From the NCBI GenBank assembly GCA_003116995.1, contig BDSL01000084.1, forward strand, positions 310,001-374,000: a DNA stretch of 64,000 bases, written 5' to 3'. The stretch comes from Yamagishiella unicocca. Taxonomy: Eukaryota > Chlorophyta > Chlorophyceae > Chlamydomonadales > Volvocaceae. Of this stretch, positions 38,604 through 51,047 are shown piece by piece (position 1 is the stretch's first letter; each line of letters starts with the position of its first letter). The position numbers and the translations under genes were made by a program. Below the pieces are notes generated by a model. The model searched no databases and had not been told where the DNA came from. It worked only from the letters and a program-made list of their open reading frames with translations.

Positions 38604-41600
38604 AGGATAATCCGCGAATCCACGGCCGACAAACCTAGGGCGGGGCGGGCCCGGAGGCATCTTTGCGTCAGGACGGGAAGGGACGTTGCGCGCAAGCATT
38701 ACCTGGCGAGCACAGCCGCGGATGGGGCGCGCGGCGGTTGGCTGACTGGCTGCCGTCAAGGGCCGCGGGGGGATGCCGGGGTTGATTTGGTGTCCGCAGC
38801 AGCAGGTCGCGCGTCCGCGGCAGTGTCATCACTGGTGGCACTGGCAGCACCAAACATGCCAGTTGCAAGGATATCTAGCCAGGAGTTTTAAAGACTTTAG
38901 AAAGCGCGTTGTTCCCTGCTCCCTAGGGGCCCCGCTTGCTTTCCTTGACGACACCCATTTCCCTGGCACCACGACTCAGGTTGCCGACTATTATGAGGAC
39001 CTGGCCGACTCGGCCCACCCGTAACGAGCGAGTATGCGGCTGCGGCCTTGGGAGGCGGCCAGCGGTGGCCGTGACCGTGAAGGAGGTAGCCATAGTCGCG
39101 CCGCGCTGCCCTCTCGGCCAGCACTGCGGCCAACGGTCGCGTCCTGCCGTACTCAACCAGCACAGCGGATGGTCTTCCATCTGCGGGGCGGCCACGTCGG
39201 ACTCCAAGCTGCTCTGCGGATGGGGACGTGACTTGCCAGTCTCAATCCTCGACGGTGTTTCGTCGGCATATCCGATTGGACGACCAAACGTCGGATCTGC
39301 TGGTGCTTTGCGATGCGCATACGACCTATCATATTGGTCTGCGGCGCCAGGAGTGCAAGTTAAGCCGCAGTAGTATTCATGACATAATGGATGCACGGGG
39401 CAACAGCCTCTGGTGTTTGATTATTTGGTACGGCGAAATGTGGCGCTGCACTGGCCCAAGCCAACGTTGTCCGCTTCATCTCGCCCTGTGGTGACATTTT
39501 GAGGTACTCCTCTCTATATCTGTACTTGTTACAATGAAGCTTTGAGGCCGCACGCCAACGAACCTTCAGCCAAACCATGGCAACTGAGGGTTTTGTTCGT
39601 AGGCTTTTTGTTGTTTTGTTTGAGAGCATGCAGCAGCAACAGTTAAGGCTCTTCCAGGGTATATGTTTAGGGTGAGTGTTGTGTCAATGGCAAGGAAAGG
39701 ACTCCTGGATGGGCGACGAAATGTGCAGGACGTTACCGTGGTGGGAGAGGCTGGAATAAGTTACCTTTATGCTCGTGTTGAGGTCCAAGTAGATTGTCAC
39801 GAGCGCAGCACATATGCAACATACATGTAGTGCACGTTTGTGGGAACAACGATATGCTCCGAGACCGCCAGCGCAGCACCGCCGCCGGCCCGGAGACAAG
39901 AGGTGTTGTTTTGAGCGCGACATGGCATCAGCAGGGAGGACGAGTCAGAGAGGGATAGACATTACGTAAAGCAGGAGCGATGGGTGCTACATCGGACCTT
40001 TCACTTTTAGCCTTTTTAATTTCCTGCCTGCGGAGCGGTGTGGGCGTTTTCTTTCTAGTTCTAGGACGCGGGACCTAACACTCGCGGGCGGGTGGAAGCG
40101 GTCCTACTTGGCAGCTGCGCAAGCTGGGTTGCCGTGAGCGCGTCTCCGGCGACGCAGGTGACGGGAGGTCCTAGCCCCGAATGATGCCACCTGCAGTGGC
40201 ACCAGCTGCCACCTGCTGCGAAGCTTTCGGCGCCAGCGTGCCGCGTTTTTCAACGTTTGATTCGGTTCGTACAGTTGGGTGACTTGAGTACCACCACAAC
40301 ATCAACGCCGTGCGTTTCGTGCCGTGCGATCTCTGCTACGTTGTGCGCTTCCCTGGAGCGATGGTTTTCGTGGGGACTTCCTTTGTCTGCTTACATGTTG
40401 CTTTATGGCTCCTCTCCAGTTACGTGATCTTAAGCCTGTCATGGCAAGGTCGGTGTACACTCTGAAGCTGCGAGAGCTGTGGACACGTGTGGACGCGCGG
40501 CTGCGGCCTCGAGCGGTATATGGACAAGTGCTTGCCCCGGACTGAGTGTAACGTCTGAATCTCCATTTCGTCCACCATTGGGCCCGGGGGTACCGGTATT
40601 TCGCGGTTATGCCTGGCCCCCATTTTTCTGGGCTTCTTGCGCTTCTCTTGCGGCTCCTCTGCTGTTTGAAGCCGCTTCCTACCGACGAGGACGCAGGATG
40701 GCGGTTTCAATACGAACCGAGTGCCCGTCCATCGGAATGACTGAAGAGAAATAACAGGGAAAAAACTCGCGGTTCGGAAACGAAATGCCCGTGAAACGCC
40801 CTCAGCGCCGCACCTAACTGCCTCAACTCTAGATCAGACTTCCTGTAACCGGCCGCATTCTGACCTCCGACCTGACTGCCTCCCACCGGAATGGGACCCT
40901 ATCCTACGCAATCCCATATCTTCCCCAAACAGAACTGAACTGTCACTCGCCTAACTTGAAGGCCGACACTGCCCGAGCCGCAAGTAACGAACACGCTTAT
41001 TCCATGAGAAGTCCATCAATTAATTGCAGAGCGCTTAAGGATATAAATTAAACTTTTGGCTGCGCCCCAATCCCTTACATCGCTGCAAACAAACGCTCTA
41101 ACGGGTAACGGTCTATGGCTGTCGTCCGCACGGCGCCGGCTTCGCTGTCCTAATATCCCACTGTTAAAGCAGATGTAGCCACGAAACAAATCACGGCTAC
41201 CCTTTGATCGAGATGCCTGTCAGCTGCTGTCGCAGTGTCCTCGTGGCTCGCGTCCGCGGCTAGCGAGACACATCCAGTCCTGTCCCGCCGCCGAAACACT
41301 CCATCCAAGGCAGACTCCACAAGCAGCCCAGCACGCCAACCCTTGATAAGCAACACACGCGTAGCTGCTTCATTGAAACGCGCACACTTAGCTGCCGCCG
41401 TACGCTTTTATACCTTCGTTAAAACATACAGACGGACTGACAGCTCAACGCAACCTCAAGTAGGGATTGCAGCCACTGAGACGAGGGAACGCCGTGGCTC
41501 CGCTCTCACGTAACAGCCAGACATTCAAAAAAGCACTATAGCTCTAGATGCCACCATGTCCCCGGCATTTGGTTTGCTTGACCTGTTCCTGCCTGTTAAA

Positions 41601-42759
41601 CTCATTTAGAGGCTCTTCCACAGGAAGGAAACCATGATGGCGCGTGATGTAGCATGGTTGGGGCTGAAGGCAGCTGCGATAGGATGGGATGGGTCTGGAT
41701 GGGTCGTGCTTGGGCCGCGGTGCGCTGCGTGACAGACGGCGCATAATGGCAAGGCGAGACAATGGTGCTTCCCCTAGTGCTGATTTATGCTTTGTACCTG
41801 CACGTCCCTCCCTCAACATGACGCCCTCGGAAGCCGCAATCGTGGCATAAAACGAATCAACCAAGCAACCAGCCATTGCCGACGTGTGCGATCGTGTGCC
41901 GTGACAAGACCCGACCGCCAGACCGAACTGGAAGGGATTGGCTGAATCCTGCTGATGTGGTTGTCTGACACATGGGCATCAGCTTGTAGCGATGATCCAT
42001 GCCACATTGCACTAGACGCGTTCGTGTGAGCATTTACCTGATTTACGGCCTCCTTGGCAGGGTACCGGCCGTACCCTAACGCCCACTCTTTTTTTCCGTC
42101 CTAGTGGGCATCAACCCTCAAAGACGGGTACCGTCTTCTTCGTGAAGCAGATGTTCGTGTAAAATATGTGTGGTGTAAAGGGATGCGTTGTGAGGCCTGA
42201 AAGCGAGTGGAGCAGCAACCGTACGGTAGAAGACATGAGAACGGGGAGAGGCAAGTGCTGTAACGGAGCGTTGAGTCCTACAGGTAACGTAAAGGTTAAC
42301 GAAGGGATTAGTGTGATGACAATTTGTTACATGTTGTATTGGGTCACGCCAGTAGCAGGCCTCCAAAGGGAGTAATCCCAAAACCAATATTGCAATCGTG
42401 ATTATTCCCGTAATTACTGTGCTCCGCTCTTCGTAGGTGGCGACCAACGGCCAAGGTCCATATTGCCATGACGTACACTCCCAGGGCACCGACAAGCACC
42501 GGCCGTTCCCTACAGCCAGCTCCTGCAGCTGCTGCAGCTATTCACTAGGCATAAAGAAAGTCGGCTAACATGGGCCCTAGGCCCGCCCCCTTATGATCGT
42601 GCTCTGTGCTCTACAAAGCACTTGAATGGCATGGGCCCTACATCCACCCCCAAAGGAACATTACGCTGTGCAGCATGCATAGTAAGGCCCACCCAGGCAG
42701 CCTGGCACTAGTAGTGTGGGGTGTACTGCTGTCCGTGGTGTGCTCCCACAAACATCAAA
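38604..42759. other. Gene-poor region between the HAD gene and the Helitron
   Basis: No open frame here has a recognisable domain. One possible extra 3' exon of the HAD gene lies at about 38800-39024. A 7-bp stem with a 13-nt loop (GCCCACT ... AGTGGGC) lies near 42081-42108 and two related segments carrying atgggccctа-type sequence sit near 42571 and 42631, close to where the Helitron's 3' end should be, but no terminus could be fixed. Confidence 0.45.
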
Positions 42760-45700
42760 TTACACCAGGAGGTCAGCATCCAGGTCATCAGCATCGGCGC
42801 TAAAGTCTTGCATAGTGCGGTCGATGGGAGGAGGCACTGGCGGCCGGATGTCCCCCATGGGCGCCACCCCATCCTCTTGCGGCTGAGAGAAGCCAGGCAT
42901 CCGCACTGGCTCAAACATGTCTGGTGTGAGGCGGCCCACGATTTTGAGGAGCGAGCGCTCAGTCACCCGTGAGAGCATGACATAGAGGAGGCCAGGTACA
43001 AAGGCATCTCGGGCGTGTAGGATTGTTGATGACGCGAGTGTGGCCCCCTGATCAGAGGGGGTCGGGGTGAAACAGGCAGCGGAAGTAAGGTGATTGCGCA
43101 GAAGGGGGGCTGCAAAAACAAGATAACAGTTTGGGGAGTTCAGTGTGGCCGAGACCTCACTGGAGGCGGGGCAATGTTGCAGCAATGTTGCAGCGGGTGT
43201 CGCACCTGTGCCCGGTGTGCTGTTATGGCCCAGCCCAGTGCCAGAGGAAAGGTGGACTTGTAGTACATGACACCATTCAGCGCCTTCCGGCTCGTCTTCC
43301 TGCGGGAGATTGTAATGGCTTTGCCGGTGTCATCGAGGATGAGGCAGACGCTGACCAGCTTGCCGGCCGCGTCAAAGTTGAGCTTTGTGACGACCCCTGT
43401 AGCTCCATTGGCGGCGCCCCGTGCGAGGTCGCAGTTCTCCGTAAGGATAACCCGCGACTTGACAGCCACCTCAGACAGGGTACGGAAATCCGGGGCACGC
43501 AGCCAGGCATCCAGCGTGGTGAGGTCGTGTGGGTCAGTCACATTGTGAACAAGGGGGCAGGCATGGACCTCGTCAACCACAGCCTCGTCCTCGAGACGGT
43601 GGAGAATGTTGAGGTTGTGGAGGCGGGCATCCTCGCGTGTGGTGCACAGGACCGTGGTATCCAGCTGCACTGATGTGGCGACGGCATCCTCGCTGATGTA
43701 CATGGGGTTCTGGGCAGTAAAGGCACCAAAGGTGTCATCAATTTCGCGCTGTGTTGGCAGCCGGACACGAATGGTGTCCAGGAAGGCGGCAAAGACAGCA
43801 TCACGGGCATGGCGCACTGATACGGGAAGGTGGATGTGACGCGCTTGGCGCCACAACGGTGAAGAGCTAATACAGCACCGTGTGCACAGTTGAGACCGTG
43901 CCTCCTCTGCTGGTAGACGGTTGAGGTGAGTGCAAACTGGGGGCAACTGGGTAGGGATTGGAGGGATGCAAGGGGCGGGACAGTGGGAGGAAGTGCGGTT
44001 GGAGGTCTCTAAAGCAGGAAGTAGGGCTACAGCATAAACAGTGGGCCATCCCAGGGTGTCTTGCAAGTGGGCAGGCCTCGTAGCTGATACCCCGAGTACA
44101 GGGACCGAGGGAGATGTGCATCAGTATCTGCTACGGGAGGCAAACAAACACACACTATGTGGAGCAGCCACTGCCACAGCCTTGGCAGGCATACCTGTGC
44201 ATGGTCTCCCACCAGGATGATAAGCTTGCAGGCCAGCATGTCTGCGATGCTGGGCAGCCCTGTGCTGTGCCAAATGGCCAAGATGGACCGCATCAGCTGC
44301 TCCGCTGTCATCATGGAGAACTCGTCCAGGATGAACACATCGGTGCTCCGCATGGCTTCAGCACGAGCATCTGTCGAACGCATCTCGCGGAAATGGGATG
44401 GTGCCCCCCGAGTCCCAACTGGCAGGTTAAAGGCGGCATGGTTGGTTGAAGCGTAGCGACTAAGGCGCACTGCCGCCGCACCAGTGGATGCGGAGAGCTG
44501 CACAATTTTGCCACGCTGGCGCAACAGGCGAGTAAGCTTCTTGGTGGTGAACGTCTTGCCACTGCCTGGTCCGCCACTGAGCACAACGAGGCCGTTCAGC
44601 TGCGACAGGATTGCATCTACTGACAGCTGTTGATGTGCCGTCAAGGGAGTATCGTCAAGCTCCTCGAACTCTGATGTCAGAGCAGCGGCCTGCCGAGCGT
44701 TACGAGCCACTGCACGGAGCCTAGCACGCTCAGCCTGGCGCGCGAGGCGTGCCTGGGGAGTGTTGTCCGTGGCGTCCTCTGCGGGCTCCCCAGCAGCTTC
44801 CCCATCAACAGCTGTGTCCCCAGCTACAGCTGCCGTGAGTGCGATGTCAGCATCTTCACCAAACATCTCCAGGGACTCATCCGGAGAGTACTTGGAGAGG
44901 ACGGCGGCAAGCATGGCGTGCCGTTTCTCAAAGTCATAGAGGTGGTACGCTGAATACCTGTGGTAGCATGCAACAGTTGAGTTGTGCTGAGGCTTGCTGG
45001 AGGAGCACTATTCAAGCTAGAAGGACGGGCATGGTAGTACACTCTATACTGAGGGATGACGGGTTTTGCATGATCATGGTGGTTCTAGTAAGTAAGGCGG
45101 TGCATCAAGCGGTCCAGTGCTGGCGAGCCCGCCCTCTTTGTGTGTTTTATAGATGCTGTGCTGAGCCGCGAAGGAGACTGAGCGCGAAGAGACCAAGGAA
45201 TCCGGAGGCAGGGCGAGGCGCCAATAGTTACCGAAAAAATGTATGTATGATCTAAAAAATGCCAGGCGCATGTGTCACATCCAGCTGACATAGCCCTGGG
45301 GTTGAAAAGGTGATGGGTTCGACGCCAGTTGCACACTTACGCTGAAAGGTGGGTGTCCAGGTCCTCGGTGTTGTTAATGACCTGCCGCAGTTGGCACTCT
45401 TCGAAGTAGGTGCCTGACCGATTGGCTTCCGACAGGAGATCAGCCTCATGTCGGAAAGGGACATGCTCCAACAGCAGGTTGTAAAAGAAGCCCTCAGGGT
45501 TGGCAGAGGGGTCGAACTCAGTGAAGCGCACTAGTGCTGCCTCCTCCAGCCGGAAGAGGCGCTGGTTGGTCTGGGTGAGGCCGCAAAAGGTGGCACGTCG
45601 CGGGGTGCCATCTCCATCATGTACACGATAGTGAGTAAAGTACTTCTTGAAGGTCACTGCTTCCAGCTGGGTCGGCCGTGTAGAGTAGACCTCAATGGGG

Positions 45701-48700
45701 GCGATGCTAAGCTTGTTGTTGCCATGTAGCTTGCCTGCCTTGCCGGTGCTGAGTACTCGCCGCGTGCGGGATGTGACTGGAGAGCTGTCAATGTACTTGA
45801 CGGCGGAAGACATCATGACCTGCTTGGGAGCATGGTGTGGAGGCATGTCAGTCCACAGCTGACTGACATAGGGTGCTGACATTGGAACCGGACAGGCCTT
45901 GTACGAGGAGGCTGCCCACATACCATGGCATGGACTGCCATGAATCTGCACGGCCCCCCACATTACGCAAAGTCTTGAAGGCACACGTTGAAAGAAAGGT
46001 CATGTCTTGTACTGTAGGCTACAAGTTCAGGAGGGCTTTACTACAGCCCCAGGGGCCCAAGCTCATGTCAAGATTAACGGCATATGCAAGAGGGCTTACC
46101 GTTGGGATGCCAGCCAGAGTCATGTATGCCAGGGTAGGGCTGATGACGCTGGAACAGTAGAAGGCGGATATCATGGCTGCCAGGTAGTTGGGAGTGCTGG
46201 ACCCATCAGGCCCTTTGTCATCAAGGCCCAGGGCAACTCGGGAGGCCTCACTGATGTCGACGGCCCCAATGGGCTCCGTCTGGGCCAGAGTGTTTACAGA
46301 GGGGAAAGGGAGCACATGGTGAGAGGCATTCCGTGTTAAGGTGGTAGAAAGGGTTGGAGGTTGTTGGTTAGGTACGTACAGGAGACAAGGCCATACACCC
46401 GTGAAGTGTCCTACCACAATGGGTTGAGGCCACACGTGAATAGTGTGCCTCTGGGTATGGCATTAGTGCTTCCAGGATTCATTGGCAGGTAGAGGTGCGG
46501 GCTATTACCTTCATGGCATACTTGAGGATGTAGAAGGACCAGCTGGACGAGTTGATGCGCTGGATGTTAAGGTGAGCTCCCCAGAGGAGTGCCAGAACTG
46601 GATGGTAGGGGACTACATTGCGGTGAGCCCAAGTCGGCCGGTAGTACTGGTAACGCATGGTGGTGGCGTCTATTGTTGGCTGGGCGTGGGGATGCGGCGC
46701 CCAGGGGAATTTATATTTGCAGTGCCCCGATGTGCAGCAACCCGCCTCCCCTGCCGGGGTGCATGTGTGCATCTGTTTCCTCAGGACATGGTGAAAGAGA
46801 TCTGCTGAGTGTGGGTCATCGGGGACTTCCCAGTAATCCTTTGTTGTGGGGCAGGTTGGTGCAGAGGCGTCCCCAAGATACCTCGCTGGCACACATGCAA
46901 TCACCTCAGAAGACACTGTGTCCACATCATCGGGATGCACCCAGAGAATAATGTGTGCATGTAAGGCGTGTCGGTTCTGGACTTCATATCGCACCACCCA
47001 ATGCAGCACCCGGCCCAACACGCCCCCACGGCTCTCAGAACCCCGGTCGGCTTTCAGGACGTCCTTCATAAAGGTCTGGATGCGTGTGTGCGCCAAGTAC
47101 GCATTCTCAGCCGGGGCATCCTTCCAGGTGTAACCCTGACAAAAGCTGTGTTTGTTGGGAGTTGGGGGGAGGGGCGATGTTGAGGGTTACTGATGATGAC
47201 TGCTACCAGGTGATATTATCCATGATGGGTGCAGCAAGCAGAATGGTGGTCCGTAGGCACTATATAGCCTCACATTGAAGCCGGTGCCAAAGGTGGGTTG
47301 CTTCTGCTGTATGGGAGTAGGATATGCTGTCCTTTGCGATGGGGTTATGGCTGTAGAGTAGTATGAGGCGCAGTCGTTCAGAGTGGGGTGCAGAGCACAG
47401 GCAGGTAATGTGGATGGGGGGTGAAGCTGAACATGTGCTATAAGTGGCGCTGTTAGCAAAGATGGGGCGCAAAGTCGCTGGGTGGGTGGCAAACCATAGG
47501 TACGCAAGTGGGTGGGGAGGTGCAATCAACGTGCACATAGGATAGAGGAGTTGGAGCCAACCATGTATAATCCAATACGATGGTGCAGGCACGGCGGTTG
47601 CCATATTCAGTTCCCAATCCCTTGGCTACTTGCGTTGCCCACCCGGCTATGCCCATACTTACTCTTGGAGCTTTTCCTCAAGGGACTGCACCTCTGGCCA
47701 CTTGGTCTCACTGACTTCATCAGTGGTGAGCGTCAGGAAGAATGATGGCATGCCCCATTTGTCCACAAGGCACAGCAAGTCCTGGAGGTTGCTCCGATGC
47801 CAGGCGGGGGTGTTTGGGATGGTGGCGGGAATCTTGTGGCGTATAACATGTCGTACAGCATCCTCGTCAGTAGCCTGGGGATGCGTTGCCTTGTACTTGT
47901 GCAGGGAGGTCTCCATGACAGCCTGCCAAAGCGATTATTGTATAGACGGTGGGTGTGAGGGGGGGGGATCGAAATATTTGCCAGGAGATGGCCTATCTGC
48001 GGTTGAGGTCCTCAACGATGCCTATACTTACATCACACTTCCTTTGAACTATGGATCCGCATACCGTTGATAGGTGGCCCCTTCTGCCCATATCCTTGGT
48101 AGCGACTATAATGCCTCACCTCATGTCCCAACTTATGATAAGCTACATCCCATTCCATACCAAGAGCAAGGGTCCGCATGTTATGGGGCCTAGCAGCCGA
48201 TCCACACTGGTTGTGTTCCTGCCTTACCTCAAGGTGGGGCTCCTTAAAGCGCGCGGATTGGCGCAGGACGTACATGAGCAGCATGTATGGCTTGCACAAC
48301 GTCCAGGGGCTGAACAGGCACTGCATGCGGTAATGGAGGTACTTCACCAAGGTGGTAGCTCCAAAGAAAGCGCCGCTGCCAAAGGGAAACAAGTATGGGA
48401 AGGAGGCAACTTCTGCAGTCACACCAGGTGGGCCACCCTGGGTTTCTGTGCCATCCTCATTCACACGCAAGGCATGCACTGGATGGTCAACAGCACGTGG
48501 TGCCAGCGTGCCAGCATCGTACACTGTGGGCTTCTGCGAGCCCTGCAATCTCGCAGTGGGGATTACAACGCTGAGGTTGCTCCTGACAACAGCATCGGCC
48601 TCAGCCGTTGCCATGGCCAACGGGCTGCGCTGCTTGGCGTCACTTGCAAACGACGCGACAGCTTCCGGTGTCAGGTACGGCAACGGGCGTGACAGTGGAG

Positions 48701-51047
48701 CCTGCTCCAGAAGCGTCAGGTAGCGTGTGATGATGGGGTTGTTCAGCACCGACCACGCCAGGACTTCCCGCAGCGCTGCTGGTAAGCTTGTCGCACGTGA
48801 CCAGTCCACAGGGTTCCAATTGAGAATGAGAGCTGCCATGCAGTGCTGCACACGTAAGCGGGCTGCCATGTAGCCATATGCATGCGCCAGAAACCCTATT
48901 CCCACGTCCACAAGAGCCAGCCGCATTTGCTGCAGAGGGTCCAAGCACAGAACGGCCTTCATGTAGTTCGGCGCCATGAAGACCACATGCTGCAGGTGGG
49001 GATTGCTAGGCGTAGGTGTGGGTTTGCAGGTTGGACACACATGCCACCTGCCATCACTGGCTTTAAGGCTTCCGGCGTGCAAGCCGTTGTAGAGCTGGTA
49101 AGGTGGGATTGCATCGCTGGACTCTGGCTGCAGCAGATGCCAGTTGGCGAGGCTGTTGCCAATGTCAAAGGTGCAGACCCCACAAAAGGCGCACACTATG
49201 AGCGCGGTTGCCAGGAGTGCGGCGGTGACAGCTTGCCAGGCTGTGCGTCGCTGGCCTATCCCACGCCTGTTGCCAGGGCCACCTCCCACCCAGCTCTGCG
49301 ACCACAGGCCAGTTGGCGCATGCTCCACAACATCCGGCGGGTAGGCGCTGGCTGCTGCAGGAGGTGGTTGCACCACGGGTGGTGTTGCCAACACGGGCGG
49401 GGCCAGGCCAGCTGCCTGTCGTACTGCGGCGAGGGGCACTTGGTGAATGGCGTCCCGCGTCTGCTCCAGGACAACAGCATGGTCATGCTGTGCAGCCCAC
49501 TCTGCAAGGATGTCGGACGCCTGGAAGTTAGTGCCTGGTGACAGGACCGCCAAGGCTGCTGTCAGCTGCTGGGCACGGTATAGCATGGGTGCCTCGCTGA
49601 AGGTTATGCCAACGGCTGCTGCAGCAGTGAAGAGGTGCACCCGGCGCTGGCCAGTCCAGGTGCGTGGCCCCACTGTCATGCCAAAGTACGCCCTTTGGCC
49701 CTCCAAGGTAGGGCAGGTGACTAGGCATACTTCCATCGGCTGCCCTGCTCCACCCACAAAGGCCACCTGCTGTCCGCCTTGCGTCAACGCAGTGATGCCG
49801 ATATGCAGGGCCACTGCTACGCATGTCAGCTCAGCCACCCCGCCACGTACTTTTCCCTCCAGCATGCTGGCCCGGTACAGAGCAGCGGTGCAGTCGCTTG
49901 GCAGGCCCGAGCCGTGCTGCTTGGCGATGCTTGGCCACATGGTGCCCCAGTTGGCCTCAATCATGCTCATGGCGACCTCCCTCATGACCAGTGGGTGGGG
50001 AACATCCGGTGCCTTTGCGGTGATGAGGGCCTCGTACACAGCACAAAAGATGGGGTCAGGGCAGGCAGCCCGCTTGCCCACATCAGGTGGGATCATCGTG
50101 CAGCCCTGAAGGGGGTCCACCGGGACTGCTGCGGCACCTGCGGTGCCTCCCACAGGCCCTGTCAACAAGAAAACAATGGAAGGGCGCTTTAGTAAGGCTT
50201 GGAGGTAGGCAGACGAGTTGTAAGATGGGAACCGGCACAACAGGGATATGGATCACCAAGTTTCGCCACGTTACTTCGTCGTTGCACTGTGGTTTACCTG
50301 CTGGCCCGGTTGGCAGGCTCGGTGGGGGTGGGCGAGACGGCTTGCCCATGGATGGCCGGCCACCGACCTTAGGTTTAAGACCTGCGGCCAAGGTCGTGAT
50401 GCAAAAGGATTGCATCGGTTTGGCTTACAACATATGTGAAAAGTATTTCAGAAAAAGCCTGATGTGAAGCATAACGTGGAATGTGGGAGGGTTAGGCGGA
50501 CATGAAGTGCAGCAACATTCAGCAGGGCTTCAGTGCTGCAGCGTTTCTTGCCTGGGTCCTTGAAGTTATAGTATTGTACACACACCTGTCAGTGTTCCTC
50601 CTGCATTTCCGGCATTACTTGCGCCTCCATCTTCAGCGACTTCTCCAGCTGAGCCAGATGCCACTGAGAACAAGGCCAGCAAGGAGGCTCCAGCAGTCGA
50701 GCCCCAGAACACAGCTAGCTTCCCAGCATCTGTCGTGATGCGAGATGCGGAACAACATCAGCTCTGATGCGGCCGGACAGCAGAGGATAAGAATACGTAC
50801 CCTTCGAGGTCGCATGGCATACAAGGCGCTCGATGTCGTCAAGGCTCCTTACAACACGCTTCGGCCTCCCTAGGCCTCCTAACCGTGACACACCCAGCCG
50901 CAATGTAACTGCATGATTATGCAAATAATTGGCACGTTGCGAAGGTGAGAATTCCGGCCGAAGCACGGCCAGGACATCAGTAGCTGCAATAGCATTGTGT
51001 GCAGCATAAGTGGTGTGAAATGTCTCCATGTAGATTATATGCGGCAA
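42760..51047 (-). mobile_element. Autonomous Helitron (rolling-circle DNA transposon)
   Basis: The span encodes both Helitron hallmarks in the usual order on the minus strand: a Rep nuclease with an HUH motif (near 46935-46980) and a tyrosine motif (near 46505-46545), then a PIF1-like helicase (about 44.9-42.8 kb). Upstream are segments typical of Helitron proteins (FPYLFPFG near 48.4 kb, FFLTLTTDE near 47.7 kb). The coordinates are those of the coding part; true ends lie outside and could not be fixed. Established: Helitrons transpose by rolling-circle replication, and Chlamydomonas carries several lineages including Helitron2-type forms. No internal stop was found in the main exons, so the copy may be recently active. 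Confidence 0.88.
42760..51047 (-). CDS. Helitron Rep-helicase polyprotein, multi-exon
   Basis: Exons in gene order, approximate: 51047-50808 (contains a GRPKR AT-hook-like motif), 50690-50590, 50380-50299, 50158-48231, about 48170-48110, 47925-47640, 47120-46510, 46300-46100, 45960-45345, 44960-44205, 43870-43215 and 43110-42760. The large exon carries an OTU-like segment (about 50.1-49.7 kb), a hydrophobic helix (AALLATALIVCAFCGVC, near 49.2 kb) and a Cys pattern C..CG..C with a later C..C, as in the DUF6570-type domain of Helitrons. The nuclease has RHALHAHIILW and YILKYAMK. The helicase has GGPGSGKT, VFILDEFSM, GDHAQ, GWAITAHRAQ and GLLYVMLSRV. The C-terminus is acidic and the stop TAA at 42762-42760 lies inside a TGTAA. 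The first exons and the start codon are the least certain; the catalytic exons are clear. Confidence 0.8.
45139..45211. repeat. Dispersed short repeat inside a Helitron intron
   Basis: This segment matches the repeat in the kinase 1 intron (2273-2344) with about two differences over 72 bp. It lies in the intron between the exons ending near 45345 and starting near 44960. It must have moved between the element and the host genes, in one direction or the other. Confidence 0.8.

Noticed and set aside
38773..39024. Possible last exon of the HAD gene
   Set aside because: The acceptor (tccgcag) is plausible and in phase, but the encoded His/Trp/Gln-rich sequence is unlike the family, so it was kept only as an alternative.
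45300..45330. B-box-like ggttcgacgcc in a Helitron intron
   Set aside because: No T-stem, A-box or acceptor pairing could be found around it.
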